A stretch of 64,000 bases of DNA from Apostichopus japonicus (taxonomy: Eukaryota; Echinodermata; Holothuroidea; Aspidochirotida; Stichopodidae): the NCBI RefSeq assembly GCF_037975245.1, contig NC_092581.1, forward strand, positions 1,872,501 through 1,936,500, in the 5' to 3' direction. Shown here piece by piece: positions 48,701 through 58,934 of the stretch (the stretch's first letter is position 1; every line of letters begins with the position of its first letter). The notes under the pieces are model-generated. The model ran no database searches. It had not been told where the DNA came from and saw nothing but the letters and a program-made list of their open reading frames with translations. Made by a program: the position numbers and the translations under genes.

Positions 48701-51700
48701 TACCATGCATAAACGGATCATTTCCGATCACATCAGGAGATGACACCGTCATCCCAGTAAGTCTTGCCAACGACGTCTCCAACGCTGTACCACGTTCTGC
48801 AGATTTTGAAAGGAAAAGAGAGATAAAAAAGACATGACTTTGTTCACTTTCACAAGTTCACTACATAAGTCCCTACATAAGTAAATGAAAAACAAAACTC
48901 TGAATGGGAATTTTTTGTGAAATTTGTAACCGAGACATCATTGGATAAAATCCTGTTCCAGCAAAAATACTTCTTAAAACTTCCTTCTATATTTCCCCCC
49001 ATTTTTTCCCTGTTTTCTTCTTTTTTTTTTGGTGGTAGTACATGCTGAGCTGCTTTAAACAACTGAAAGCCACAAATGTGAGAGCACTTTGGTTTTTTTA
49101 TACTTTTAAATTATCTTCTGGCAATTCTTTAAAAGAACTTTTATGGAAGGTAATCCAATCAACGTGGGAAAATGACCAATTTGATTCCCTTCCACCCCCA
49201 TCCATTCCCGGATATTAAATAACTTTAAATAATGCAAATTGCAATGACAGTGCCTCAAGCTCTTTAAATTAATAAATGGAAATTGCCTCAATTTCAGAGC
49301 AGGAATAAGTTCAGCCACTTAAACTTAACCATTGCATAAGTAGCATCTCATATTTGTCCATACTTCATATTATACAACTCTGCAATGTTAAGCTTCCTGT
49401 GGTTATACATTTTGTCATCATATATCTTTGAGGCCTTTTTTTTGTTCTGTAAAAATAAAACCTTTTTTTTCTTTTGTGATATGTAAATGTTAACCCACAC
49501 ATGAAAGAAAAAAAACAATGCCAAATTTCCAAAGAAAAAAGTTTAACAATTTGATTGTAGAAAGCATATGATATGTCATTTTTATAAAAAACTGGGAGAC
49601 TCAATCCAATTGGTTTTTGCTATTTTGGTGTCCCTGATATGCTATCCATCAGTTATGAAACATTTTCTATATAATTAAAATACGTTTTCTTTTGTAAAGA
49701 AAGACACCAATATTTCAAACAAAACATATACTGCAAATATTTATAAATATTAAATCATCAACCTTCTTTGTGCATTGTGAAATGTAGAGAGTGCAAATAT
49801 ACAAAGAGTGGAGTAGCCTAATTATGAAATGTCTCGAAGAAGATCATTAATGCAAAATAATCTTAATTTTGAATATTATTTATATCTGGAAATTGCCGAC
49901 AGCTCTTTGAAGAAAGTGATCAATATTATAAACTGAACAACATGGATGTATCAATTAAAAAAGGGACTTAATTAGAAATTCAGTTTTATTTGTATAAATA
50001 TAAGAATATTTGTTATTATGCTTCACCCTGACAAGTTACCTTAAAAAAATTTATCTTCATGCTATTTTGTGAAGGAAAACAATAAACATCTTTAAATTTT
50101 TGCAAGCGTCTTACATGATCACATAAATTAATAGAATGATTGAGATATGTTTACTTGGATCAAGAGTGGTATACAACTCTTATTTTCTAAATTTACTATT
50201 TTATTCCTCCTCAGAATTTTAACCAATCACAAGTTTTTTGTGAGACACTAACTGTTATTCTCAGACAAAGACTTGAGTTACTTGCCCAAAAGTTGTAGTA
50301 AATGAAAATCAATTTGCAATTTTTTTCAATTGTCTAAAAACTGTTGAAGACACTGCATAAAATTTGAGAAATAAAGTGTCAAGTCACTTGAAAAAGCTTT
50401 AAGCATCTCCTATCAACAATTATCATCTTCAACATATGAAACAAATTTCTTTCTGTACTACTTGGTCTGTTGCAAAAGACTTTAAGCAAGTCTTACAACA
50501 AGACCCTCCCTCCTCATGTCTTTACCTGTTGCAGCAAGAGGAGCAAATATTTCCAGATGAGGGCCTTCCTTCCTCGAAACCATCATTGTCGATATGACCT
50601 CAAAGAAATGCTTTAACTCAGGTTTCTCCAGACTATCGTTGGACAAGACGACATTTTTGACGAGATGAATTTCATCTAAGCCTCTGGTAATTATTGCAAT
50701 AGACCTTGAAGACACAAAATAGAAAAGGAAAGTGTAAACAAAATTTCATTTCACAGAATTGCAAAAGAGGTTTTTCTGATGTCCGGAGGAAACTTTTGAG
50801 TTGAAAAACATCAAAATGGAAGCAATAATAAGCAAGAATTGTTTTTCTTTTTCTAATATATTTGCACAAGTGAAAACAACACTCTTACACTACTTAAGCA
50901 GCTCGTAATTTGTGCAATGTATAATTTTCTAGCCATCGGAAAAACTTCAAAACGAACATAACAGTACATTTTAGACCAAGACGACTTCAAGTCTCACATC
51001 ATCCTTCGAGGCACGTAAGTACTCTCAGTATGAACAGTATGAATATCATGTTTCCATGAGATAAAAGGTTAGGAACTGTTCATACTGCAACATACCCTAA
51101 AGAGTATTACCACAGCATTTGAAAATTTGTGCCAAACTGGCTAACAGAACCAGTTTGGTTGCATTGACATCAAGATATCTTAATTCTTGAGATAGACTTT
51201 CTCATTTTTCCTTTATCAAAATACATAACACTAGTTAGGCAAAAAATTTCTATGCACTTTCACAGCAGGATGTGACTAGCCTAGCCTACTCTGCATATAA
51301 GATACAGGAGCTGGAGTTATTATTTGTCATTTTTATTCTATCATAAACCTTACTTTGCCTGAATTCCAATCATTGCACTCTCTAACTGTTCCTGTAGGGA
51401 TTCCACAGTCGTACTCTCGTAGTCATAACACAGGCATAGGATGCCAGGTTTAACCGATGCATAAAGAATCTGGAAAAAATAAAAAAAGCTCGCATTGAAA
51501 ACATCGCAAACACAGAAACAGACCACCTCATCTTCCTCGACGTGAGGTTTTCAGACATGTCTTCTTGTTGCCGGCAAAGAGTGCAGCAAACTGTTTGCTT
51601 CGTCATCCACTGAGACCAGTGGACAGTCAGGACCTCTGACCGAAGTGTAGAATATGTACATGTGGTGATCCATGCCTGGTGTGTATCCAATTAATTCCAG

Positions 51701-54700
51701 CTGCTCAGTAGCAAGAGAAGTGATTTTTGGTTACGACAAAATGGCTACAGAATCCATAGCATCCACAACTGATGCACCCACAAGCCCCGGTCCAACAGAG
51801 CCCATAGAAACTTACCATAAGGGATGCTGAAGAGGGCATATATGACCCTTGGTCCGAGGTCACTGGTTTGAATCATGTTCACGCCAAACAATTTCTTAAC
51901 TCTTTTCATTTAGCATTATTAATGATAATGAATATTTCAGCTGTTAAATTAATATGCTGTTTATAGATGCAGGGTTTCTTGTTAACCAATGAGAATGCTG
52001 CAGGGGATATTTCTCCTCTAAATGTTGTCTCTGGAGATAACTTGCATCAGAGAACGATTGCAAATAGTTTCTTGCTACTTTCACCACCCACAGGCCTCCC
52101 TACACCCCCACCCCTCTTCATGGTGCTATTTTATGCTAGGATATCAGAAAACAAAAGAAACAAAGTGGTGGCTTTTGACACAGCTCTTCATCGTTCCCTA
52201 AAATGAAATATCGATCATTAAAAATAAATAAAGGAGTTTCTGTATTAATTTTGTCCCTTGGTAACAGTAATTGTAGGAGCACTTACTTCGTAGGCAGGAA
52301 CATTAGATGCAAGGATGACTAATCTGTTATCTCCAGGGGTAGACCCTCCTCCACGTGACTGAGGTCGGGACTGTTCAAAGGCAGAGGAGACACCTAGGGT
52401 GTAGTCACCTCCACCCCCTGAGAGATCTTTCCTGAAAAACAGAGGAAAATTGAAGATTAAAATAAAAAGAAAAAAAGCATACATTTAATGACGACAGAAA
52501 CAAAGAGTTGAATAAGTGCATTCAATTCCCCTCTTCTTGTTTTTTTTCATTAGTATCCGCATATTTATTACTCTCAAATCAGATACTAAATTTAGGTGGA
52601 TTTACTCCGGTGTAAGTTTGTTTTCTTTTTGATTTTCATAACTGTAGTTGTGTAACCCTTTTTCATTTTTTTTTTACATTTACAATATTATTAAAAAAAA
52701 AATTCTTTCTTAAATTTCAACTTAATGTTAACTTTAAAGACAACTATCTATATAAACTGAAAATTGTGTTTTAAAATTTATGCAACTATAGTAGGAAAAC
52801 AAAGCTTGAATTGTTTAGATCAATTATTTTTCCCATAATTCCATTCTACGATACCTTCTATAGATGGATCTATTTCGTTGGGGAGGCAGCCATTTCTGGT
52901 CCATGGTGTTACTTCTTACTAGGAATCCTTCTTCCTCCATAGCATCTGAGAGCTTTTTGTGATTATCTTCAAGGCTATGCTCACCTTCCTTGAATAAGAA
53001 TTCACAAAGACATAAAAAGTTGTTAATAATTACCTCCAAATATCAGGGAGTTGAAAAATTCACTGAGAGTTTGCCAAATACTTTCCAGGCTATTTTGACC
53101 ATCCGAAATTATGACCAGATATTGATTAGTGATAATAAATTCAGTTCAAAATCATGTTCAAACTTAATTTGATTTTTCTCATATTTCAAGTTGTACAGAA
53201 AATATTCATAAAAGTATGGAAACACAGAACACTAGAAAATAGGCAATTTATACAACTTGAGTAAAAATAAGAAAAACTGTATAATGTATAAGTAAAAGTA
53301 TTTTACTGTGTTTCTTGTTATGACTAGATGTGAACAACACGATGTTACTGCAACGGCCGTAACACTCCAATGAAAGGTTAAGTTCAGTGACAGACTAAAG
53401 AGACTATAATGAAAAGGCAGTTGGAAGCATATTGTAACAGTACTTATTAACTGATTGATGAAAACAATTAATTTTCAGTCATATTACCGTGGTGGATCTG
53501 TGATGAGACTTCCTTCCGGTGGACTTGAGTCCATATTCAAAGCTTCTTTCCGACGGTTCGGTAAATGATCTAAGATGTCCCCTGATTCTCGTTGGATCAA
53601 CCTTTGGGTTAGCCGATGCGATTAGAGAGTTGTGGCCCTGAACGAGATCGGCTGGCTTAGGATCAGGATCAAGCCATGGTGGTCGCTCCCTCCAAATCAC
53701 TTGGTAAAAGAAAAGCAGAGAGTTCCAGATGTAAACTTAATTCACGACAAGCCTTTTCAATTCATTTCCTGTTATAAATGTCACCTTTTCATCACATTCT
53801 CTTACTGTTCAGTCATCAATGTCAGTTTAATCTTCTTTAATGGACCCATAACCTTCATCAATTGAGGGGGGGGGGGGGGGTTATCTCGACCAATTTGAGT
53901 AGCCACGGTAACTCAATATTTATTTTGAGAAGTAACGTTCAGATTTCGAAAATCATTTGAAGCACCGGTTGTGGCAGAGCTGTAATACAGCAAACTAAAC
54001 AATGAAGCTTCTGTTCAGTCGTAGTTCATGAAGAGAATTATAAACATAAATACCCTCCCAAAGATGAGAAATAGAATAATTTTTTAACACTCACTGGTTG
54101 CCTGTTTGTCCGAGTTCCTTTGTTCCAGCGCTCTTCTCCTCCGGGCTTTCTCTTCCTCTGTCATGTATCTGCTGCCATCACTTTGACGTCCATATCGTTC
54201 TGTCTGTTTATGGAGAAATCGATACATATCACACGGAATTATAATAAGTATTCGTACGTTCTTTGTTATTTGTACTATTGTAAATTGTATACTAGTCCAC
54301 TGCCATATATGCATTTAATTACGCTACTTAAAGGTAAATCATTTATTCGATGCAGCATAAACGGGGTGGGAGATGCACTCTTCAACAGCATGGGACAGAT
54401 ACTTTCCACACATTGTACATATGAACAGACTCGGCAGTGTAACTTTTTTTATTTTTTGGGTCTTGCCATTTGGTTGTCCGAACAGCAAGTTGGTCGTTTG
54501 AAAGAATGTACAAAACAAAACAAAGAATGATCAATATGGACACTGTAGGAGCAATGTGTAAGTTTGGTGAAAATAACACCAGCTTTGGGTTAAGAAGTAA
54601 CTTCTCCTTTGGGTGGATCATGGACCTACCACTGGTTTTGTTTATTTCAGTATCAAAGTGATGGAGGGTGATACCAATTTATCATTTTACCTATTTGAGG

Positions 54701-57496
54701 ACATTTTGTAAATTCCAACCTGAAATTTGATGTTAACAACTAGTCATCCCTAAGACAACCTCCAAAGCTGATGTTGGTCGTCCAAATAAAGATTTGGTCA
54801 TCTCGGACGACCAGGGGGCCATAAAAATTTGCCTTGATGATGCACAAAAGGATTTCAATCACGGAAATAACCGATAAATGCCTTGGAATCTTAACTAAAC
54901 TCAAGTAAATAAATCAGCAAAGATCAGTGCTGCTATCAATGAATTGCAAGCACCTTCAGCCAGGTGAAATGACTCAACTCCTGTCGAACTAAAAAAGACA
55001 CCCGTTAAAATAGGACCCTACCTTGTCAGTAGGGTGGGCAACATCTAGTGACTGCAAACATTTGATGTAGTGTAACTTCCAAGATCCGTACTCGTTTGGT
55101 TTGGGGGTGTACGGTAGAAACCATCCCTGACGTATACATTTGGGCATCCATAGGGTGTCCTAATAAAATCAAAAGAATAAACAAAACATGCAACAAGCAA
55201 AACACTAACAAGCAGAAAAAATTGGACAAAATGAAATGTGTAAAATAGATCTTACAAAAGTTCTGGCCAAAATTTATTGATTGGGTAGAAATATTGTTGG
55301 ATCATAAAGGGAGGGGATAGGGTGAAGAGTAGGAGTGAGTGGAGAGATGGGTGGGGGGGGGGATGGATGGTCATTTTACCTGTTCTGCTAGATACTTCCA
55401 GTGCCAGCATACCATGCCACCCCTGCTAAGACTTCTAGGGTCCAGAAATGAAAAGATATATAGACTCAAGAAGCGAGGCAAGTAATTTGTGAAGTCAGCG
55501 TGAGTCACCGGAACGTTGTCGTTGAAGAACTTGTGCAAGAAGTTGATCTGATTCCGTTTGCAGTGACCGAGGATGTAACGTAGGAAACGTTTCCTTTGGA
55601 TGTCCGTCCAGAGGTCAAACTGTTTAGAAATAGAAAGTTAGAAACAAGACATTATTTAAGTCAAAAAGGTTCATCGTAGCAGCCCAGGTACATGTGTCCA
55701 TCTTGTAATAGAAATGCTGCAAGGCAGAACTATTTCTACAGTGGCTTAAAGGGAGTGAAGACTCGCGCACAAAGAAACGTCTGATGCCGGTAATCTGACC
55801 TAGTTTCAAATGAGGTGTAACAGAAGTGTTAGATACCACCATCGATCCCAGAAAATACACACACAGCTTGCTACCGTCAGTAATTAGACACTAGTGTACA
55901 GTCAATACATGCAGCTACAGTGAATACCCACAACACAGTATACATAGCAGCGATGGACATCTCAGGTCTAGATAAAAGGTAACAAGGTATCACATTTCAT
56001 TACTGTCTGCATTTTGTAGCGACAAGAACAAAAATTCTCTTGCAAGCAACGAAAAATTAACTTTTGCAGACGGCGGCACACGGTTTGGGGTGAGTCTTCA
56101 ATTCCTTTAAATATGAAGAGAAGCTACAGTAAATTGTTCATCTCCATCTAGATTGCATCATCCACTTCAAGTAAGGAGGAGTCTGCCATGGAAGGGGGAG
56201 ACCCACCAGTGTTTTTTTTCCTGTCACTGACAAATTCAAAGTTCAGTTTTGAATATTTGAATATATTGCATGACTGCACTGGAAAATTAAATCCTCTTAT
56301 CCTACCCCAAGGAATGATACGATTTGAATATGAAATATCTTCACTTTGCTCCTATGGGTTTAATATAGTAGTTAATATTAATTACTAATTTATCTAACTA
56401 ATCAAAGTATGCTATACTTTCAGTGAAAGACATACAGCTGTATATATCATACAATAACAGGTACATGATATGCATTACTCACCCAATGTCCTATTAAATC
56501 TCTCCTTTCAACGTACAGCTGCAGAAATAAAAATGTGTAAAATGGAAGCACTTTAAAACATGTACGTTCAATAACTAAATGAATGTTTATGGCACAAAAA
56601 CTAAACCAGTTTGTTTAAAACTTTTCAAACAATTCATAAGATTTTTACACAAAAGCCTTATTGCATCTGTGTAGATATTTGGCCGTATTGCAAAGGATTT
56701 TGCTATTGGATAACAGATACTAGATCATTAAGTGCAGCAAGCTTCAAACAGTTTCCTTTGTTTCTGTTTTGCTTTCTCAATTATCGGCAGACTTCTTGTA
56801 CGATTTATTCTGGTGATAAAGAGGCAAATAATTGGCTAACACTGGATTAATTAAACTATCCTCACTCAAATGGGACCCATAGTAAGTTAAAATAATCCTG
56901 GCCACGAACGGCTGCTCACTTTCTGCGCCCACATAATCCTTGGGCCCCAGCCTTATGACTCTGCTGTGTTCAATGAGTAAACATTTGTAGTGTTAGCTCA
57001 GTGGTTAACGCCGGTGCCTTTCAATCATAAGGTCCCCGGTTCGAGTCACTCCCAGATTAATATATGTCGTCCAGTTACAGAGTTGTTGACAATTAACAAT
57101 TCATAATCATGGACGTTAAATATGAATGTAAGAGACTGACTTCGGTCAGCTTGCAGCTTTGATAGGCCAATGAGGCTTCTTTGCGAGTTCCTGCTCACAG
57201 GGGGATCTAATATACATACATTTGTAAAACATGTATATCAAAACACAGAATTCTGTATAAAATGTATAATTTACCTGTTCATTGCTTGGCTTGTGCAATA
57301 TTGGTGTCCATGTGCTATATTTGGTCTGTAGCTTTGTGGTCTGGAACGGTACCTGTGAACTTGACTGTAAAGGAGTCACATGTGCTGTTTTCTTCCCCTT
57401 TAGAGAAGTGACAGGCTTGACTTTACCGACATGACCATTCGCCGAACCGTCGAGATTGGAGGGCAGAGATCTTCGTTCCTTAAGCTGACTGCTCAT
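42018..57496 (-). CDS. ECT2L: ECT2L-type F-box / RhoGEF protein, complete coding sequence in 21 exons
   Basis: ECT2L (epithelial cell transforming 2-like, an F-box protein with a Dbl-homology RhoGEF module) is a poorly characterised vertebrate protein of about 900 residues; this copy is 1115. Coding exons, in transcript order: 57496-57275, 56518-56483, 55619-55380, 55159-55022, 54203-54095, 53699-53488, 52988-52855, 52431-52287, 51469-51354, 50704-50526, 48796-48704, 48441-48253, 47898-47789, 47118-46951, 45740-45525, 45255-45047, 44897-44750, 43711-43481, 43200-43052, 42749-42577, 42148-42018. All 21 join in phase, all introns are GT-AG, and the total is a multiple of three ending in TAG. 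Order of parts: disordered N-terminus with TWTPILHKPSNEQ (about 62-74), F-box (about 130-175), basic linker, DUF4347-like domain (about 398-545), Dpy-30-like motif (about 620-653), DH (about 775-985), PH (about 1000-1115). The ATG (A at -3) follows acceptor TTTTGCAG|AG, so an upstream non-coding exon is expected. Confidence 0.93.
43052..45255 (-). CDS. ECT2L: ECT2L exons 16-19, Dbl-homology (RhoGEF) domain
   Basis: Exons 45255-45047, 44897-44750, 43711-43481 and 43200-43052. Conserved region 1 is clear: SSERDFVEVLDIINHVFREK with the key Glu. The middle helices carry IDLMFADANVLRSIH and SFLDELETRLAEW. Conserved region 3 sits in exon 18, TLQELFLAISVRIKDYARLL, followed by HCTPVDHADRDDL; relative to the canonical L.LPVQRI.RY.LLL it is degenerate. 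DH domains load GTP on Rho-family GTPases. Confidence 0.85.
44159..44238. repeat. Palindromic hairpin element, copy 1
   Basis: Outer arms CAAAGCACTTGTA and TACGAGTGCTTTG pair with one mismatch; an inner pair CAGTATGAA / TTCATGCTG nests within. It lies in an ECT2L intron and resembles the element at 51015-51110, suggesting a short fold-back element family. Confidence 0.65.
46515..46826 (-). mobile_element. tRNA-derived SINE with (ATT)n tail
   Basis: Read on the minus strand: a tRNA-like head with A-box-like TGGCCAATTGGCTAAGGC and B-box-like GGTTCTATTCATGCC, a body with CTTGGGCAAGATGCTTTATC and GTAAAGCGCTTTGAG, and a terminal GTAAAGCACTATATAAAAGTC followed by ATT repeats. The layout (pol III promoter, body, LINE-like 3' end, microsatellite tail) is that of SINEs spread through aquatic deuterostomes. 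It sits in ECT2L intron 14 in the sense orientation. Confidence 0.82.
46951..47898 (-). CDS. ECT2L: ECT2L exons 13-14, Dpy-30-like motif
   Basis: Exons 47898-47789 and 47118-46951. Residues about 620-653 read ISDRLIPALKKAVEALNEEE followed by EPVQFVTEYL. The layout hydrophobic-PAL-x5-L, acidic linker, P-V-x-F-(V/L)-x-x-Y-L is that of Dpy-30/RII-like dimerisation motifs, which form four-helix docks for amphipathic helices in chromatin and ciliary complexes. The intron falls inside the motif. The following segment is Ser/Gly-rich and probably disordered. Confidence 0.5.
48704..52431 (-). CDS. ECT2L: ECT2L exons 8-11, DUF4347-like (caspase/CHAT-like) pseudo-domain
   Basis: Exons 52431-52287, 51469-51354, 50704-50526 and 48796-48704 together encode a domain beginning RLVILASNVPAYE and ending LARLTGMTVSSPD. 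Order and spacing follow DUF4347, a domain known mainly from large bacterial surface proteins: a first strand LVFVDxxVPDY, a GxxVxxLDxxxDGLxQI segment (here GILCLCYDYESTTVESL), a His-Gly strand (here IAIITRG), an YGC strand (here EIFAPLAAT) and a final LAxLTGxxVAAS. The His and Cys that would form a clan-CD-type dyad are replaced (SHG to TRG, YGC to FAP), so an enzymatic role is unlikely. Identification rests on motif order only. Confidence 0.6.
51015..51110. repeat. Palindromic hairpin element, copy 2
   Basis: Inner arms CAGTATGAACAG (51026-51037) and CTGTTCATACTG (51076-51087) are perfect complements; outer arms GTAAGTACTCT and AGAGTATTAC pair imperfectly. Located in an ECT2L intron, related to 44159-44238. 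Confidence 0.7.
54430..54585. repeat. Dispersed repeat fragment, related to 28575-28795
   Basis: GACACTGTAGGAGCAATGTG and AAGTTTGGTGAAAATAACAC closely match the tomosyn intron 1 repeat at 28699-28746, and a preceding segment with GTCCGAACAG also corresponds. Family unidentified. Confidence 0.6.
55022..55159 (-). CDS. ECT2L: ECT2L exon 4, end of F-box region
   Basis: 46 codons (residues 167-212): DTLWMPKCIRQGWFLPYTPK, then EYGSWKLHYIKCLQSLD. LWMPKC(I/L)R.GW and the W..HY motif are shared with FBXO16 and vertebrate ECT2L, which fixes the gene assignment. Confidence 0.95.
55380..55619 (-). CDS. ECT2L: ECT2L exon 3, F-box core
   Basis: 80 codons (residues 87-166), phase 0 at both ends. It starts FDLWTDIQRKRFL and contains LPRFLSLYIFSFLDPRSL and VCWHWKYLAEQ, the F-box helices that bind SKP1 in SCF ubiquitin ligases. 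Similarity to FBXO16 and ECT2L is high. Confidence 0.95.
56483..56518 (-). CDS. ECT2L: ECT2L coding exon 2, 12-codon micro-exon
   Basis: 36 nt between TCTGCAG and GTGAGT encode LYVERRDLIGHW. It links NEQ of exon 1 to FDLWTD of exon 3, exactly as the family order NEQ(L)...ERxxLxxxWFDxWTDxQRxxFL requires. It is too short for ORF callers and easily missed. Confidence 0.9.
56990..57150 (+). mobile_element. tRNA-like SINE head
   Basis: A-box-like TTAGCTCAGTGGTTAACGCC (56993-57012) and B-box-like GGTTCGAGTCA (57038-57048) at tRNA spacing, with an imperfect anticodon arm (CCTT/AAGG around an 8-nt loop). No acceptor stem pairs, so it is not a functional tRNA; the sequence after it (AATTCATAATCATGGACGTT and on) probably belongs to a SINE body. 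Its 3' limit is uncertain. Confidence 0.6.
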
Positions 57497-57503
57497 TTTA
57501 ACT
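57275..57503 (-). CDS. ECT2L: ECT2L coding exon 1
   Basis: The acceptor at 57504 implies a 5' non-coding exon upstream. ATG at 57496; 74 codons; Ser/Lys-rich and probably disordered, ending with WTPILHKPSNEQ, the conserved lead-in to the F-box region in ECT2L and FBXO16-like proteins. Donor CAG|GTAAAT, phase 0. Confidence 0.88.
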
Positions 57504-58675
57504 CTGCAAAATATAAGATTACAGACAAACAAACAAAGTCAAATAAACTTTAGTAAGTTTTAAACTTGAGAAGTTTAATGTTGTTATATAATAAAGTATT
57601 CTTTGTACATTTCCTTGATATAATCTTGCTATAGAGCATGTGTCTAAAGATATAATCCAGTGGCAGATATAGTTATATTAAAGAAGAAAAAATCCACGGT
57701 GTTAGATGAAAACCTCGTCTCCATATTTGATCCCTAACTCGACATACTGTACCATTTGATTGAAGCTCCGACCAATGTTGACTGGCGGAACGTTCTCTTA
57801 CTCCAGAAATTTTTTTGCAGTTGGTGGTCTGTGATGTTAAATTTGGGCTTAAAATCTTCAGAAGCTTTATTTGTGTTGATTTATCCAAGTTGCAACTTGA
57901 TACATTTGGAATCTTTGCTTAGCCTTAATGCACTTTGTAGTTGGAATTCAGCAAAATCCAAATATTTTGTAGAAATATTATTTTTCTTCTATGGATAAAT
58001 TATTTCCAAAAAACAAAGGCATTTCCCCGATGAAATTTAACTTACTTGACTGTTGCCAGATGCATACATTTACAACATGTCATGCTGTTGCATATCACAT
58101 GAACACAGAGACATCTTTGTCACATAGGAAATATCCTTTGCACTATACTACTTTCAATAAATCTAGCCAAGGCCTATAGTGTGCTAACTTTATGCTGATG
58201 CACCACGACCACAGAACCAATGAAGCTACAAGTACAAAAGAAGATCTCTGTAAACTTTTAATATTTTTTAAATAAATACCAATCCTGCATCAAATTCGTT
58301 TATGTTGTGCTCATTAACCTTGACCACTGTGCCAGAGTTGCCACACAATTATTTCCTCTAAGATCAGTTAATTTAGGCTATTCTTGTTTCTTGTTAGGTA
58401 GGCTAACTTATTTTAAAATGCTTTTCGGAATCTGAATTACATGGCATGACCGTTACTTGGACTAACGTGAGGCCTACTGTAGTCTCTTACTTAGTTCTAG
58501 CCTAGACTGGGTTTACTGTATGCCTAACGTCAGGCCTAGCCTAGCCCTAGATAAAGTTAGTGTCAGTTACTAGTAGTAAACGTAACAAGTGAAAGATATA
58601 GCACCTGATTAACAGCAGGTAATCGTTCAGTCCCCTTTGAGGTTATTCATATTACCTGCTTGAAAAAAAACTTAC

Positions 58676-58934
58676 CATTCTCTCTAATGGCATCATATTT
58701 GGAGTTTGAAAACTCAATCAAATAAAGAAAATATCCGTCCTCGCATGTACCCAGATACAGTACTGTAGCGTTCGTAGCGACGAAATGTAAACATTTTAAC
58801 AATTTGAAGATAGCTTTCACTTGTGCAACGTAGTCAACCTTTGATTGAACGTTGCATACTTTACGTAAAGTTACATATGGGAAGCCGTGTGAACTTTCAT
58901 AACTATTGGATAACATGGACGGAATAAGTCTCAT
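58676..58934 (-). CDS. Possible first coding exon of unknown affiliation
   Basis: An ATG at 58934 opens 86 codons that run straight into a canonical donor AATG|GTAAGT at 58676. The translation (MRLIPSMLSNSYESSHG..., VDYVAQVKAIFKLLK, FSNSKYDAIRENG) is of mixed, protein-like composition and faintly resembles an OB-fold (a V-x-x-V-x-A strand, later FSxxxYxAxxxNG as in POT1-type folds). I found no downstream exon continuing it before ECT2L; spliced to the ECT2L acceptor at 57503 it would stop after three codons. It may therefore be an upstream open frame in an ECT2L 5' exon, or a separate gene. Confidence 0.3.

Larger units (their letters stand above)
42149..57274 (-). other. ECT2L introns (contents)
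   Basis: Twenty introns, from about 250 bp to 1.8 kb. The largest, 48797-50525 and 45741-46950, are AT-rich; the second holds a tRNA-type SINE (46515-46826). Two short palindromic elements lie at 44159-44238 and 51015-51110, a dispersed repeat fragment at about 54430-54585, and a tRNA-like segment lies just before exon 1 in reverse order of transcription (56990-57055, inside intron 1). A poly-G run occurs at about 53869-53880. No nested gene seen. Confidence 0.75.

Noticed and set aside
51790-51860. tRNA-like segment with GGTTTGAATCATG and a TGACC/GGTCA stem
   Set aside because: Only the B-box-like part is convincing; no A box or acceptor stem could be paired.
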